A stretch of 6,576 bases of DNA from a bacterium UBA2219 (GTDB taxonomy: Bacteria; Desulfobacterota; Deferrimicrobia; Deferrimicrobiales; Deferrimicrobiaceae): contig DCUH01000001.1 of assembly GCA_002327765.1 (NCBI GenBank), positions 266 through 6,841 on the forward strand, given 5' to 3'. Made by a program: the position numbers and the translations under genes. Of the stretch, positions 1 through 6,202 are shown piece by piece; position 1 is the stretch's first letter, and the number at the start of each line of letters is the position of its first letter. The notes under the pieces are model-generated. The model did no database searches and was not told the DNA's origin. It was given only the letters and a program-made list of their open reading frames with translations.

Positions 1-302
1 TCGCGGATGTTGGCCATCTCGAAGAAGTACGGATTGAGCCCGGCCTTCTCGATGGCGCCGCGGAACGTAGGCTCGTGCATGCGGGGGCTGCAGGCCGCAA
101 CGACGACGCGGTCGAGTCCATGCTCCTGGATGTCCTTGACGATCATCTCCTGACCCGGGTTGGAGCACATGTACTTGTAAGCCTTGCAGACGACCACGCC
201 GGGCTGGGTTTTCGCATACTCGGACACGGCATCGCAGTCGACCATCTTCGCGATGTTCGTGCCGCAGTTGCAGACATATACGCCGACCTTTTTGGTTTCC
301 AT
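1..302 (-). CDS. hdrA: HdrA family heterodisulfide reductase subunit A, N-terminal part (runs off left edge)
   Basis: This is the N-terminal 100 codons of a classical HdrA, an FAD and iron-sulfur protein that in methanogens is the electron-bifurcating subunit of CoB-CoM heterodisulfide reductase and in bacteria serves in Hdr/Qmo-like redox complexes. Visible hallmarks are VGVYVCNCGTNIA (residues 6-18), YKYMCSNPGQE (42-52), VVVAACSPRMHEPTF (66-80) and FFEMANIR (93-100). Cysteines C11, C13, C46 and C71 of the HdrA N-terminal domain are all present. The start is set by the conserved N-terminus and a GGAGG at 313-317, 10 nt upstream. It lies 17 nt after the qmoC-like stop, so it is very probably in the same transcript. 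The FAD and ferredoxin domains lie outside the window, so full length, fusion to MvhD (as in QmoB) and partners cannot be judged. Family assignment is firm; the exact complex is inference. Confidence 0.93.
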   Translation of the reverse strand, partial: METKKVGVYVCNCGTNIAKMVDCDAVSEYAKTQPGVVVCKAYKYMCSNPGQEMIVKDIQEHGLDRVVVAACSPRMHEPTFRGAIEKAGLNPYFFEMANIR

Positions 303-319
303 TTATTTATTTCCTCCGG

Positions 320-1507
320 CTATGCGGTCATCTGCTTCTGGGGGGCCAGCGCGGGAACCTTGGTCCCTTCACGTTCCGCGATCACATCGGCCTGGACGGC
401 GGCCAGGTACATGGCGTAGGGCCGATACGCAAGGTGCGCCCACTTGCTGAAGGGCACCTCGAGGACGAGCATCGGGACGACACCCATCATGTGGATGATG
501 TACATGAAATTCGCGAGGATCTCGTTGCCGAGGAACCTGTACGCGAAGTGCTGAAGGATTCCCGTCGTGCCCACATAAAGGAGCAGGAACAGGAAGATCA
601 GGTCGGATTCGTGGGAGTGCTTATAATGGGTCTCGGTCTTGTTCAGCCGGCCGTTGAGGGCGTACGCCGCCGTCCCGAGGAGGCCGATGGTGGACGCGTA
701 ACCGAAGATGTGCACCCAGTGGGTCTCCGGGGCGTGCATGTGGTGCAGGAAGAGCATGATCAGGATCAGCAGCGTGAGGTAGCTGAGCATCAGGATGAGG
801 TGGATGATCCAGGGCTTCTTCTTGTCGCACTCCGCGTAGCGCTTCTGGGTGATGAAGTGCCACGGCAGGAGGAACGCGTGCTTGATGTAGGTGCCCAGGG
901 GGACCTTCATGTCTTTGCGGCTTCCGGTCGTGAACCACCACATCCGGAGGCAGTTGGTCACGAGCAGCCCGCCGAGCACGGCGCCCATGATCCAGTCGAA
1001 GGTGTGGACGTTCCAGCCCAGGCCGAAGAAGTTGCCTTCGGTGTGGGCGGGAAGGAACGCGTTGGGTCCGGCGTAGATGCCGAAGTCGCCGCCGCCCTTC
1101 GTCATGCCGAACCAGTAGAACCCGATCCCGGTCAGGAGGGCCACGAGCATGATGGCCCCGGCCTCGGCCACCCAGGATTCATAGAACAGCTTCGAAATGC
1201 CGGTGATGTCGTACTTGGCGGTGAGCCACCGGCGCATGCTCATCATCGTCTCGCCCGGTTCCGCCTCGCGCGGGCACTCGTCCGAGCACTCCCCGCAGTA
1301 ATAGCAGAGCCACGGCTCGAGATTCCCCTTCAGCTTGTCCCCGAGGCCCATCTGCAGATACCGCATGGATTTCCGCGGGAAGATGAACGGTTCTTTGGAG
1401 AGCGGGCAGGTGGCGGAGCAGTTTCCGCAATGATAGCACTTGGTGACGTCGTCGGCGCCGTAGTGCTTGAGTTCTTCGAGAAGGTTTGGGTTCGCTCGCA
1501 CGGCCAT
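320..1507 (-). CDS. qmoC: QmoC-type membrane subunit: HdrC-like ferredoxin domain fused to cytochrome-b-like domain
   Basis: This 395-residue protein matches the length and layout of QmoC, the membrane subunit of the quinone-interacting oxidoreductase complex, which is a natural HdrC-HdrE fusion. Residues 1-100 form a cytoplasmic ferredoxin-like domain with two CX2CX2CX3CP motifs: C24/C27/C30/C34 and C68/C71/C74/C78, expected to bind two [4Fe-4S] clusters. About six hydrophobic segments follow (roughly 113-134, 172-192, 233-256, 264-285, 302-322, 333-352). Histidines such as H236, H255, H256, H266, H320 and H339 lie in or beside them and are candidate b-heme ligands. The C-terminal PFSKWAHLAYRP (352-363) is a typical end for this family. 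The expected role is electron transfer between the quinone pool and the HdrA-like subunits on either side. GGAGG lies 7 nt before the ATG and 15 nt separate it from the upstream gene. HdrE or DsrM-like naming is possible, but the fusion favours QmoC. Confidence 0.88.
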   Translation of the reverse strand: MAVRANPNLLEELKHYGADDVTKCYHCGNCSATCPLSKEPFIFPRKSMRYLQMGLGDKLKGNLEPWLCYYCGECSDECPREAEPGETMMSMRRWLTAKYDITGISKLFYESWVAEAGAIMLVALLTGIGFYWFGMTKGGGDFGIYAGPNAFLPAHTEGNFFGLGWNVHTFDWIMGAVLGGLLVTNCLRMWWFTTGSRKDMKVPLGTYIKHAFLLPWHFITQKRYAECDKKKPWIIHLILMLSYLTLLILIMLFLHHMHAPETHWVHIFGYASTIGLLGTAAYALNGRLNKTETHYKHSHESDLIFLFLLLYVGTTGILQHFAYRFLGNEILANFMYIIHMMGVVPMLVLEVPFSKWAHLAYRPYAMYLAAVQADVIAEREGTKVPALAPQKQMTA

Positions 1508-1522
1508 GTCATTTCCTCCGTT

Positions 1523-3343
1523 TCACGCTTGGGCCTGGGGCCGGAAGCTCGCCTCGATGTCGGCAAGCGACAAGGCGTTCCTGCTGTCTTCCATGCGACC
1601 GCTGATGATGCTCTTGAGCACGCGGGCAGCCACTTCCGAGGCCTGCGCCACGGTGTCGGGGATGTCTTTCGGTCCCTGGCAGACGCCCGCCACGAAGATG
1701 CCGCCCCGCTCCGTGCCGGTCGGGTCGGCGTTGTAGTCCTTCTCGGCGTACCAGCCGTCCTCGTCCCTGGCGATGCCCAGGAGGCCCGCCAGCTTCTCGG
1801 AATCGCCCACCGGCTCCAGGCCGACGGAAAGGATGACCAGGTCGACCGGGAAGTCGAGAACCTTGTCGCCGATGATGTCTTCGCCCTTGAGGCGCATCTG
1901 GCCGTCCGCCTCCTCGATCTTGGCCGTGCGGCCGCGAACGAGATGGACGCCTTCCTCCTTGATGTGCTCGAGGAACGCCTCGTAGTTCTTCCCGTAGGCG
2001 CGCATGTCGATGTAGAACTCGTAGCAGTTGGCGTCGGGAAGCTTCTCGCGGACGAGGTGCGCGAACTTCAGGGAGTACATGCAGCACACCCGCGAGCAGT
2101 ACTTGTTGTAGTTATGGTCTCGCGACCCGATGCAGTGGATGATCGCGACGTTTTTCGGCTTGGGGTTCTCCGGCGCGAAGACCCATTCGTCGACCTTCTT
2201 GCGCTTGTTGTGCTTCAGGGCCTTCATGACGATGTTGCCGCCGGTGGGGCCGGAGGCGTTGGTGAGACGCTCGTACTCGAGGGCCGTGATGACGTTCGGC
2301 AGCCTGCCGTACCCGTAGCGGTCGATCTTCTGTGCGTCGAACACCTGGTAACCGGTGGCGACGACGATGTTGCCGACCGTGATCTCGACGACCTCGTCCT
2401 GCGCGTCGAGGTGGATCGCCTCCTTGGCGCACTTCTTGACGCAGGCGCCGCACTTCTTGCCGCCGCTCGTGACCCAGAGGCAGGACTTCTCGTCGACCAG
2501 GAAGGCGTTGGGGACCGCCTGCGGGAAGGGGATGTAGATCGCCTTCCTCGTGCTGATCCCGGCGTCGAATTCGCTGGGGACGACGGTCGGGCAGATCTCG
2601 GAGCAGGCGTTGCAGGCGACGCAGGCGACCTCGTCGACCCTGCGCGCGTGCTTGCGCACCGTGACCTTGTAGTTGCCGGGGGAGCCGCTCACGCCCTCGA
2701 CCTCGGCATAGGTCCAGAGGGTGATGTTCTTGTCCTGGCCGACCGAAACCATCTTCGGGGTCAGGATGCACGCGGCGCAGTCCAGGGTGGGGAAGGTCTT
2801 GTCGAACATGGCCATCTTCCCGCCGATGGTGCCGAATTTCTCGACGAGGTAGACCTTCTTGCCCGCGCCTGCGATTTCCAGGGAGGCCTGGATGCCGCCG
2901 ACGCCGCCGCCGATGACAAGGGTGTCCGGATGGACGGGCTTGTCTTTGGGGGTTGCCGCCAGCCCGTAAGGGACCCCGTGGACGGCGCAGTTCACCACGG
3001 CCTTGGCGCGTTCGGTCGAGCCCTGCGCTCCCGCACCGTTTCCGACGAACGATGCGAGCATGACGTTTTCCGGATCCCCGCCCGCGAGGGCGAGCCCGCG
3101 GACGAACGCCGGCTTGTAATAGCCCGGGGAGTCCGCCGCGACGACGATCCGGTCGAGCTTTTCCTTCCTGATCTGTTCGCCAAGGGACACCGGGTCGAGC
3201 TTCGGGTTGTTCCCTATGACGTTGACCAGGACCACTCCGGGGAGCTTTTCGGCGTATTTCGCAACGGCCTGCAGGTCGACGCTGTCGGCGGCGCCGGTTC
3301 CTGCCTGGCAGATGTACACGCCCGTTCTCGATTCTTTGACCAT
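1523..3343 (-). CDS. hdrA: HdrA-like FAD/iron-sulfur oxidoreductase with degenerate N-terminal domain and no C-terminal ferredoxin domain
   Basis: This 606-residue protein belongs to the HdrA family. Residues 1-130 resemble the HdrA N-terminal domain, but most of its cysteines are lost: ICQAG replaces the usual CxCG, no cysteine stands near P47, and AADSP (69-73) replaces AACSP. An FAD-binding Rossmann motif GGGVGG sits at 145-150, followed by LDCAACILTPKM (188-199, C189 and C192). The inserted ferredoxin domain has C241/C244/C247/C251 and C288/C298/C301/C305. A cysteine cluster follows at C404, C416, C420 and C421, and a second FAD motif lies around 549-563. The protein ends about 50 residues later, without the C-terminal two-cluster ferredoxin domain usual in ~650-residue HdrA. 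It is also longer than QmoA (~410) and shorter than QmoB (~750). GAGGT lies 8 nt before the ATG. It is first in the operon, behind a consensus promoter. Role inferred: electron-relay subunit of a Qmo-like complex. Confidence 0.9.
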   Translation of the reverse strand: MVKESRTGVYICQAGTGAADSVDLQAVAKYAEKLPGVVLVNVIGNNPKLDPVSLGEQIRKEKLDRIVVAADSPGYYKPAFVRGLALAGGDPENVMLASFVGNGAGAQGSTERAKAVVNCAVHGVPYGLAATPKDKPVHPDTLVIGGGVGGIQASLEIAGAGKKVYLVEKFGTIGGKMAMFDKTFPTLDCAACILTPKMVSVGQDKNITLWTYAEVEGVSGSPGNYKVTVRKHARRVDEVACVACNACSEICPTVVPSEFDAGISTRKAIYIPFPQAVPNAFLVDEKSCLWVTSGGKKCGACVKKCAKEAIHLDAQDEVVEITVGNIVVATGYQVFDAQKIDRYGYGRLPNVITALEYERLTNASGPTGGNIVMKALKHNKRKKVDEWVFAPENPKPKNVAIIHCIGSRDHNYNKYCSRVCCMYSLKFAHLVREKLPDANCYEFYIDMRAYGKNYEAFLEHIKEEGVHLVRGRTAKIEEADGQMRLKGEDIIGDKVLDFPVDLVILSVGLEPVGDSEKLAGLLGIARDEDGWYAEKDYNADPTGTERGGIFVAGVCQGPKDIPDTVAQASEVAARVLKSIISGRMEDSRNALSLADIEASFRPQAQA

Positions 3344-3416
3344 AGCGCTCTACCTCGTGCTCTGATCAGGGTTGTTGGACACTTCGCCGTGTTTCCCTAG
3401 TAATGCTCCGGATGCA

Positions 3417-3446
3417 TGGAATTCGGATCCCGAGGGGTCGATTCCA
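3417..3446 (-). promoter_or_regulatory. Nested inverted repeat in hdr operon leader
   Basis: TGGAAT (3417-3422) and ATTCCA (3441-3446) are perfect complements. Inside them TCGG (3423-3426) and CCGA (3430-3433) can form a second short stem. The element falls about 25-50 nt downstream of the transcription start predicted from the minus-strand promoter, within the untranslated leader. It could be an RNA hairpin or a protein operator, or it could be chance. There is no U-tract, so it is not an obvious attenuator. Confidence 0.3.
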
Positions 3447-3475
3447 GGAAACGGATGAAATTGTCGACTGCATGC

Positions 3476-3503
3476 ATTATAAAAATAATCGCAGTGCTGT
3501 CAA
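3476..3503 (-). promoter_or_regulatory. Consensus sigma-70 promoter for the hdr/qmoC operon
   Basis: On the minus strand a perfect -35 box TTGACA (3503-3498) is followed by a 16-nt spacer and a perfect -10 box TATAAT (3481-3476). Transcription should start near 3469, giving a leader of about 125 nt before the ATG at 3343. The AT-rich spacer next to the -10 box includes ATTAT-AAAA-ATAAT (3476-3489), a small palindrome that overlaps the -10 box and could be an operator. A 12/12 hexamer match suggests strong or repressor-controlled expression. Confidence 0.82.
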
Positions 3504-3739
3504 GGGAAAATGCGGGCGAAAATCTACTCGGAAATAAACGGGATTTCCTGTGGCACACGATTGCCGGGATCCGCCATCCCCATGAATATCAAAGCGATAT
3601 GCCCCGTTTTACCGAGCGCTTTCCGCCTTCGCTCCTCCTCGATGCGCCTGGTCCTACCATACTACCATTGAGTCTTCGCATCCGCTACCCCGAAAACCGT
3701 CGGCCGTTTCCCGGAATAAAGGAATCGTCCGGATGACCG

Positions 3740-3768
3740 TTTACATCGCGCCGCCCGAAAAATATAAT
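3740..3768 (+). promoter_or_regulatory. Sigma-70 promoter for the cytidylate-kinase-like gene
   Basis: A -35 box TTTACA (3740-3745, 5 of 6 consensus) is followed by a 17-nt spacer and a perfect -10 box TATAAT (3763-3768). Spacing is optimal. The predicted start is near 3775, leaving a leader of about 154 nt before the ATG at 3929. It faces away from the hdr operon promoter, and its -35 box lies about 240 nt from the other promoter's -35 box. Confidence 0.75.
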
Positions 3769-3805
3769 GGCCTTAACGGTATCGAAAATATTCTGATCTT
3801 TGAAG

Positions 3806-3828
3806 CCGGCCTGGGGAAAGGGGGCCGG
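3806..3828 (+). promoter_or_regulatory. Leader hairpin 1 upstream of kinase gene
   Basis: CCGGCC (3806-3811) pairs with GGCCGG (3823-3828) around an 11-nt purine-rich loop. It lies about 30 nt into the predicted kinase leader RNA. No U-tract follows, so it does not look like an intrinsic terminator. Its function is unknown. Confidence 0.35.
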
Positions 3829-3868
3829 ACCGTTGCCGATGTTCCTTGCGACCCGGGAGACGTAGGGT

Positions 3869-3891
3869 TCGCCGCCCTTTCGGGCCGGCGA
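3869..3891 (+). promoter_or_regulatory. Leader hairpin 2 just upstream of kinase ribosome site
   Basis: TCGCCG (3869-3874) pairs with CGGCGA (3886-3891). After one bulged C (3885) the stem continues with CCC (3875-3877) pairing GGG (3882-3884) around a 4-nt TTTC loop, giving nine base pairs in all. It ends 26 nt before the AAGGAG ribosome site (3918-3923) and could affect translation or mRNA stability. No known riboswitch motif is evident. Confidence 0.4.
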
Positions 3892-3928
3892 TCGGAATGG
3901 GGACAACCTGCCAGGGAAAGGAGCGGAC

Positions 3929-4738
3929 ATGGCGATCTTGACGATATCCAGGGAAAGCGGTAGCGGCGGCGAGGACATTGCCAAGGCGGTAGCGAAAAAG
4001 CTCGGTTACGAATACGTAAGCAAGGAATCTATTTATAAGGAGATCGAGGAACACGGGAAGAAATGGCTGGAATGGGTGAGCGACCTGGACGAGAAGGCCC
4101 CTTCCATCTGGGAGCGGTACGACAAGTCCTGGGCCGCCTACCTCGCGCTCGTGGAGCTTTGCGTTTACAAGAGCGCGGCGAAAAACAACGTGGTCATCCT
4201 GGGCCGGGGAGGAAACTGGCTGCTGAAGGACATCCCCTACGCCCTCCGGATCCGCATCATCGGGGCCCCCGAGGACCGCGCCCGCAAGCTCAGCGAGCGG
4301 CTTGGGCTGGACATGGAGACGGCACGGAAAAAGCTTAAGTATCGCGATCACGAGCGGTACGTCTTCTACCAGAGGGCGTATCGCAGGGACTGGACCAACC
4401 CCAACGACTACGACATCACGCTCAACACGAGCCACATGGGGTTCGACGAGGCAGTCGAGCGGATCGTGAGCGAGATCCCGGCCAAGGATCGCCTGGCGAC
4501 CCCGGAAAACCAGGAAACGCTGCGCCGGCTGGAGCAGGCTTCCCGGGTGAAGGCGGACATCATCACCAAGTTCCCGGCGTTCCTGCCCACCCTGGACGTC
4601 GTCCACGACGGGGCGTCCATCGTCCTGCGCGGCGTCGCCCTGTGCACCCCCGAGCAGCTGCAGAAACTGCTCGAGACCGCGAAGGAGTCCGCGGGGAAGA
4701 CCCGTCTCCGCAGCGAACTCTCCGCCAGGGGCGGCTGA
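3929..4738 (+). CDS. Cytidylate kinase-like family protein with C-terminal extension
   Basis: This 269-residue protein begins MAILTISRESGSGGEDIA, the degenerate nucleotide-binding loop of the cytidylate kinase-like family, where the usual Walker A lysine is absent. Further family-like segments are VVILGRGGNWLL (88-99), the basic stretch KKLKYRDHERY (134-144, possibly lid-like), YQRAYRRDW (147-155) and YDITLNTSHMG (161-171). Residues 1-185 would form the P-loop kinase fold. Residues ~205-256 form a separate segment resembling a small BON-like fold (DVVHDGASIVLRGVALCTPE, 223-242); that resemblance is inference. Members of this family are probably cytosolic and mostly uncharacterised, so CMP phosphorylation should not be assumed. 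The start is fixed by the conserved N-terminus and AAGGAG 5 nt upstream. It has its own promoter at 3740-3768. The stress protein gene follows after 82 nt with a GC-rich hairpin between. Confidence 0.85.
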   Translation: MAILTISRESGSGGEDIAKAVAKKLGYEYVSKESIYKEIEEHGKKWLEWVSDLDEKAPSIWERYDKSWAAYLALVELCVYKSAAKNNVVILGRGGNWLLKDIPYALRIRIIGAPEDRARKLSERLGLDMETARKKLKYRDHERYVFYQRAYRRDWTNPNDYDITLNTSHMGFDEAVERIVSEIPAKDRLATPENQETLRRLEQASRVKADIITKFPAFLPTLDVVHDGASIVLRGVALCTPEQLQKLLETAKESAGKTRLRSELSARGG

Positions 4739-4760
4739 CGGCGGGGCCGGGATCCGGGTC

Positions 4761-4795
4761 GGCCTCCCGGCGCGGCAAAGCCGCGCCGGGGGGCC
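4761..4795 (+). terminator. Strong GC-rich hairpin between kinase and stress protein genes
   Basis: An 11-bp perfect stem, CCCGGCGCGGC (4766-4776) with GCCGCGCCGGG (4780-4790), closes an AAA loop. It extends through one T-G wobble (4765/4791) and four more pairs (4761-4764 with 4792-4795) to 16 pairs in total. It begins 23 nt after the kinase stop codon. There is no T-tract on either strand, so it is not a canonical intrinsic terminator. It may be a 3'-end stabiliser, a partial attenuator or a U-less terminator. Confidence 0.5.
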
Positions 4796-4820
4796 ATTCC
4801 CCCGGAATCGCTTCCGACAC

Positions 4821-5765
4821 ATGCAAGGCATCCACATCTTCTTCGCCACGGACGGGTCCGCCTCCGCGCGGTTCGCGCAGGCGCAGATCCTCGCCCTGCC
4901 CTGGCGCCCGCCCGTCCACGTCACCGTGATGACGGCGCTGGGCGTTCCCGACCTCCCGTTCAAGTCGCTGGCCCCGGCGGCCCGCCGGGTGTTCGAGGAC
5001 GCCATGAACGAGCTTCGGCGGGAAATCGAGGCGCATGCGCAGGACGTGCTCGCCAAGGCGCGCGCTGCCCTCGAGGGGCAGGTCGCAAGCGTCGGGACGC
5101 GGATGCACGAGGGCCCCGCGGGCTCCACGATCGTCCGCATGGCCAAGGCGTGCCGGGTCGACCTCGTGGCGGTCGGTTCGCGGGGGCTCGGGGCGTACAA
5201 GGGGTTCCTCCTGGGCAGTGTGTCGGATTTCGTCGCGAGCTACGCCCGCAGCCCGGTCCTGCTGGCCAAGACCCCCCCCAGGGGCAAGCGCCGGTACCTG
5301 GCGGCGCTGGACGATTCCGCCCACGCCGCGGCGGTCGTGCGGTGGCTGGGAGGGCTCGACCTGTCCGGCGGGGACTGGATCCACCTGCTGAAGATCTTCC
5401 GGTCCAGGAAGGACTTCCCGATGCCCGATGAGGACGAGGACGTGACGGACGGGGGGCTGGCCGCGGGGAAATTCGCGGCATGGAGCGGTTCGCGGGAGGT
5501 GCTGGAGGCCCTGTGCGGGGAGCGGCTCGAGTCGACGGGCGCCCGGGTGAGCGTGGAGGTCCGTTTCGGTCAGGCGGCGACGGAGATCCTGGCCGCCGTC
5601 CGCCGGTTCGACCCGGACCTGCTGATCCTGGGGGCGAAAGGCCTCACCTCGCCGCCGCACTGGCCGCTGGGGAGCGTGGCGCAGGTACTGCTCGACAACG
5701 CCCCCTGCTCGATGCTCGTCGTGCGGCCCGACGGCAGGCCCCCCTCTCAGAGCAGCTTCCGGTAG
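4821..5765 (+). CDS. Tandem-domain universal stress protein (UspA family)
   Basis: This 314-residue cytosolic protein carries two universal stress protein domains. Domain 1 (about 1-150) starts with IFFATDGS (6-13) and has the ATP-binding signature G-X2-G-X9-G-S at G119, G122, G132 and S133. Domain 2 (about 157-302) starts with YLAALDDS (159-166) and has the same signature at G271, G274, G284 and S285. Both halves therefore keep the nucleotide-binding glycines, which favours the ATP-binding UspFG-like type. USPs help cells survive starvation and redox or respiratory stress, but the role of this one is not known. No clear Shine-Dalgarno site precedes the ATG; the start rests on the beta-strand and ATDGS motif starting within ten residues. 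It may be co-transcribed with the kinase gene 82 nt upstream. Its last 19 nt overlap, tail to tail, the end of the alcohol dehydrogenase remnant. Confidence 0.9.
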   Translation: MQGIHIFFATDGSASARFAQAQILALPWRPPVHVTVMTALGVPDLPFKSLAPAARRVFEDAMNELRREIEAHAQDVLAKARAALEGQVASVGTRMHEGPAGSTIVRMAKACRVDLVAVGSRGLGAYKGFLLGSVSDFVASYARSPVLLAKTPPRGKRRYLAALDDSAHAAAVVRWLGGLDLSGGDWIHLLKIFRSRKDFPMPDEDEDVTDGGLAAGKFAAWSGSREVLEALCGERLESTGARVSVEVRFGQAATEILAAVRRFDPDLLILGAKGLTSPPHWPLGSVAQVLLDNAPCSMLVVRPDGRPPSQSSFR

Positions 5766-6070
5766 ATCTCCCGCATGTCGACCTTCGTCATGGGCTTCGG
5801 GTTGTTGTCGAGCAGCCTCGTGACCTTCGACGCCGCCTCCGCCATCGCGTCGAGGTCGGCTTCCGTCACGCCCCTCTCCCCCAGACCGCAGCGGATCTCC
5901 AGGTCCTCGTTCAGGGAATAAAGGTTGTCGATCATTTTCCCGGCAGCCTCGCGGGCGGTCATGCCGGAGACGTCGAGCCCCATGGCGGCGGCGACGTCCC
6001 GGAACTTCGCCTCGGCGGCGTCCCGGTTGAATTCCATGACGTGGGGCAGCAGGATCGCGTTGGAGGCTAT
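5747..6070 (-). pseudogene. Iron-containing alcohol dehydrogenase, 3' remnant
   Basis: The minus strand encodes only the C-terminal ~106 residues of an iron-containing alcohol dehydrogenase, whose members are ~380-400 residues. The fragment starts within ASNAILLPHVMEFNRD, a conserved core helix motif, and runs in frame to the family's usual end, NNPKPMTKVDMREIYRKLL, and a TGA stop. Just upstream of the conserved part the frame hits a TGA (6074-6076), and the sequence beyond has no dehydrogenase similarity. The NAD-binding domain and all upstream iron-ligand residues are missing. An in-frame ATG at 6037 has no ribosome site, so independent translation is unlikely. The remaining reading frame is undamaged, which suggests fairly recent 5' truncation. 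No insertion sequence or repeat marks the break. Confidence 0.85.
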
Positions 6071-6202
6071 TTTTCAACACTATGAAAGAAGGGCTTGGAA
6101 AGAAATATCCATCGTTTGATCCATTGTCGCGCGATGGGGCGACGCGATACCATGACGATACGCGCAGGAATCGGCGGGACATCCATCGGTATGGAGGGAA
6201 AC

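Larger units (their letters stand above)
3344..3928. other. Divergent intergenic region without a gene
   Basis: This 585-nt stretch separates the minus-strand hdr operon from the plus-strand kinase gene. It is visibly richer in A and T than the genes on either side, especially around 3455-3540 and 3740-3800. Open frames here (for example 3416-3736 and 3733-3963 on the plus strand, 3685-3984 on the minus strand) encode no recognisable motif, lack good ribosome sites and cross the promoters. It carries two outward-facing sigma-70 promoters and several short inverted repeats, listed separately. Between about 3510 and 3735 I see only a short tandem CTACCAT pair (3654-3660 and 3662-3668) and a near-miss sigma-54 site. 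Confidence 0.75.

Noticed and set aside
434..3400. 988-codon open frame on the plus strand, antisense to the qmoC-like and 606-residue HdrA-like genes
   Set aside because: It is a mirror of two well-supported genes in GC-rich DNA where stops are rare. The translation is low-complexity (rich in D, V, R, L, G), with no domain motif, and its start lies inside qmoC.
3551..3564. Possible sigma-54 site TGGCAC-ACGA-TTGC on the plus strand
   Set aside because: The GG to GC spacing is 9 nt instead of the required 10, and it lies ~365 nt from the next start codon. A sigma-70 promoter is better placed.
3416..3736. Small plus-strand open frame in the divergent intergenic region
   Set aside because: It has no ribosome site and no recognisable domain, and it runs through the minus-strand promoter.
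3733..3963. Plus-strand open frame overlapping the start of the kinase gene
   Set aside because: It spans the kinase promoter and leader hairpins and ends inside the kinase in another frame. No supporting motif.
3773..5200. 475-codon minus-strand open frame across the kinase and stress protein genes
   Set aside because: It is antisense to two clear genes, has a Pro/Arg/Ala-biased translation and shows no recognisable motif.
4563..6182. 539-codon minus-strand open frame
   Set aside because: It is out of frame with the dehydrogenase remnant and antisense to the stress protein gene. Its translation is compositionally biased and motif-free.
6071..6202. Promoter for ilvD
   Set aside because: Candidate boxes (for example TTGTCG at 6124 with GATACC near 6146) match consensus poorly. 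I could not support a specific promoter.
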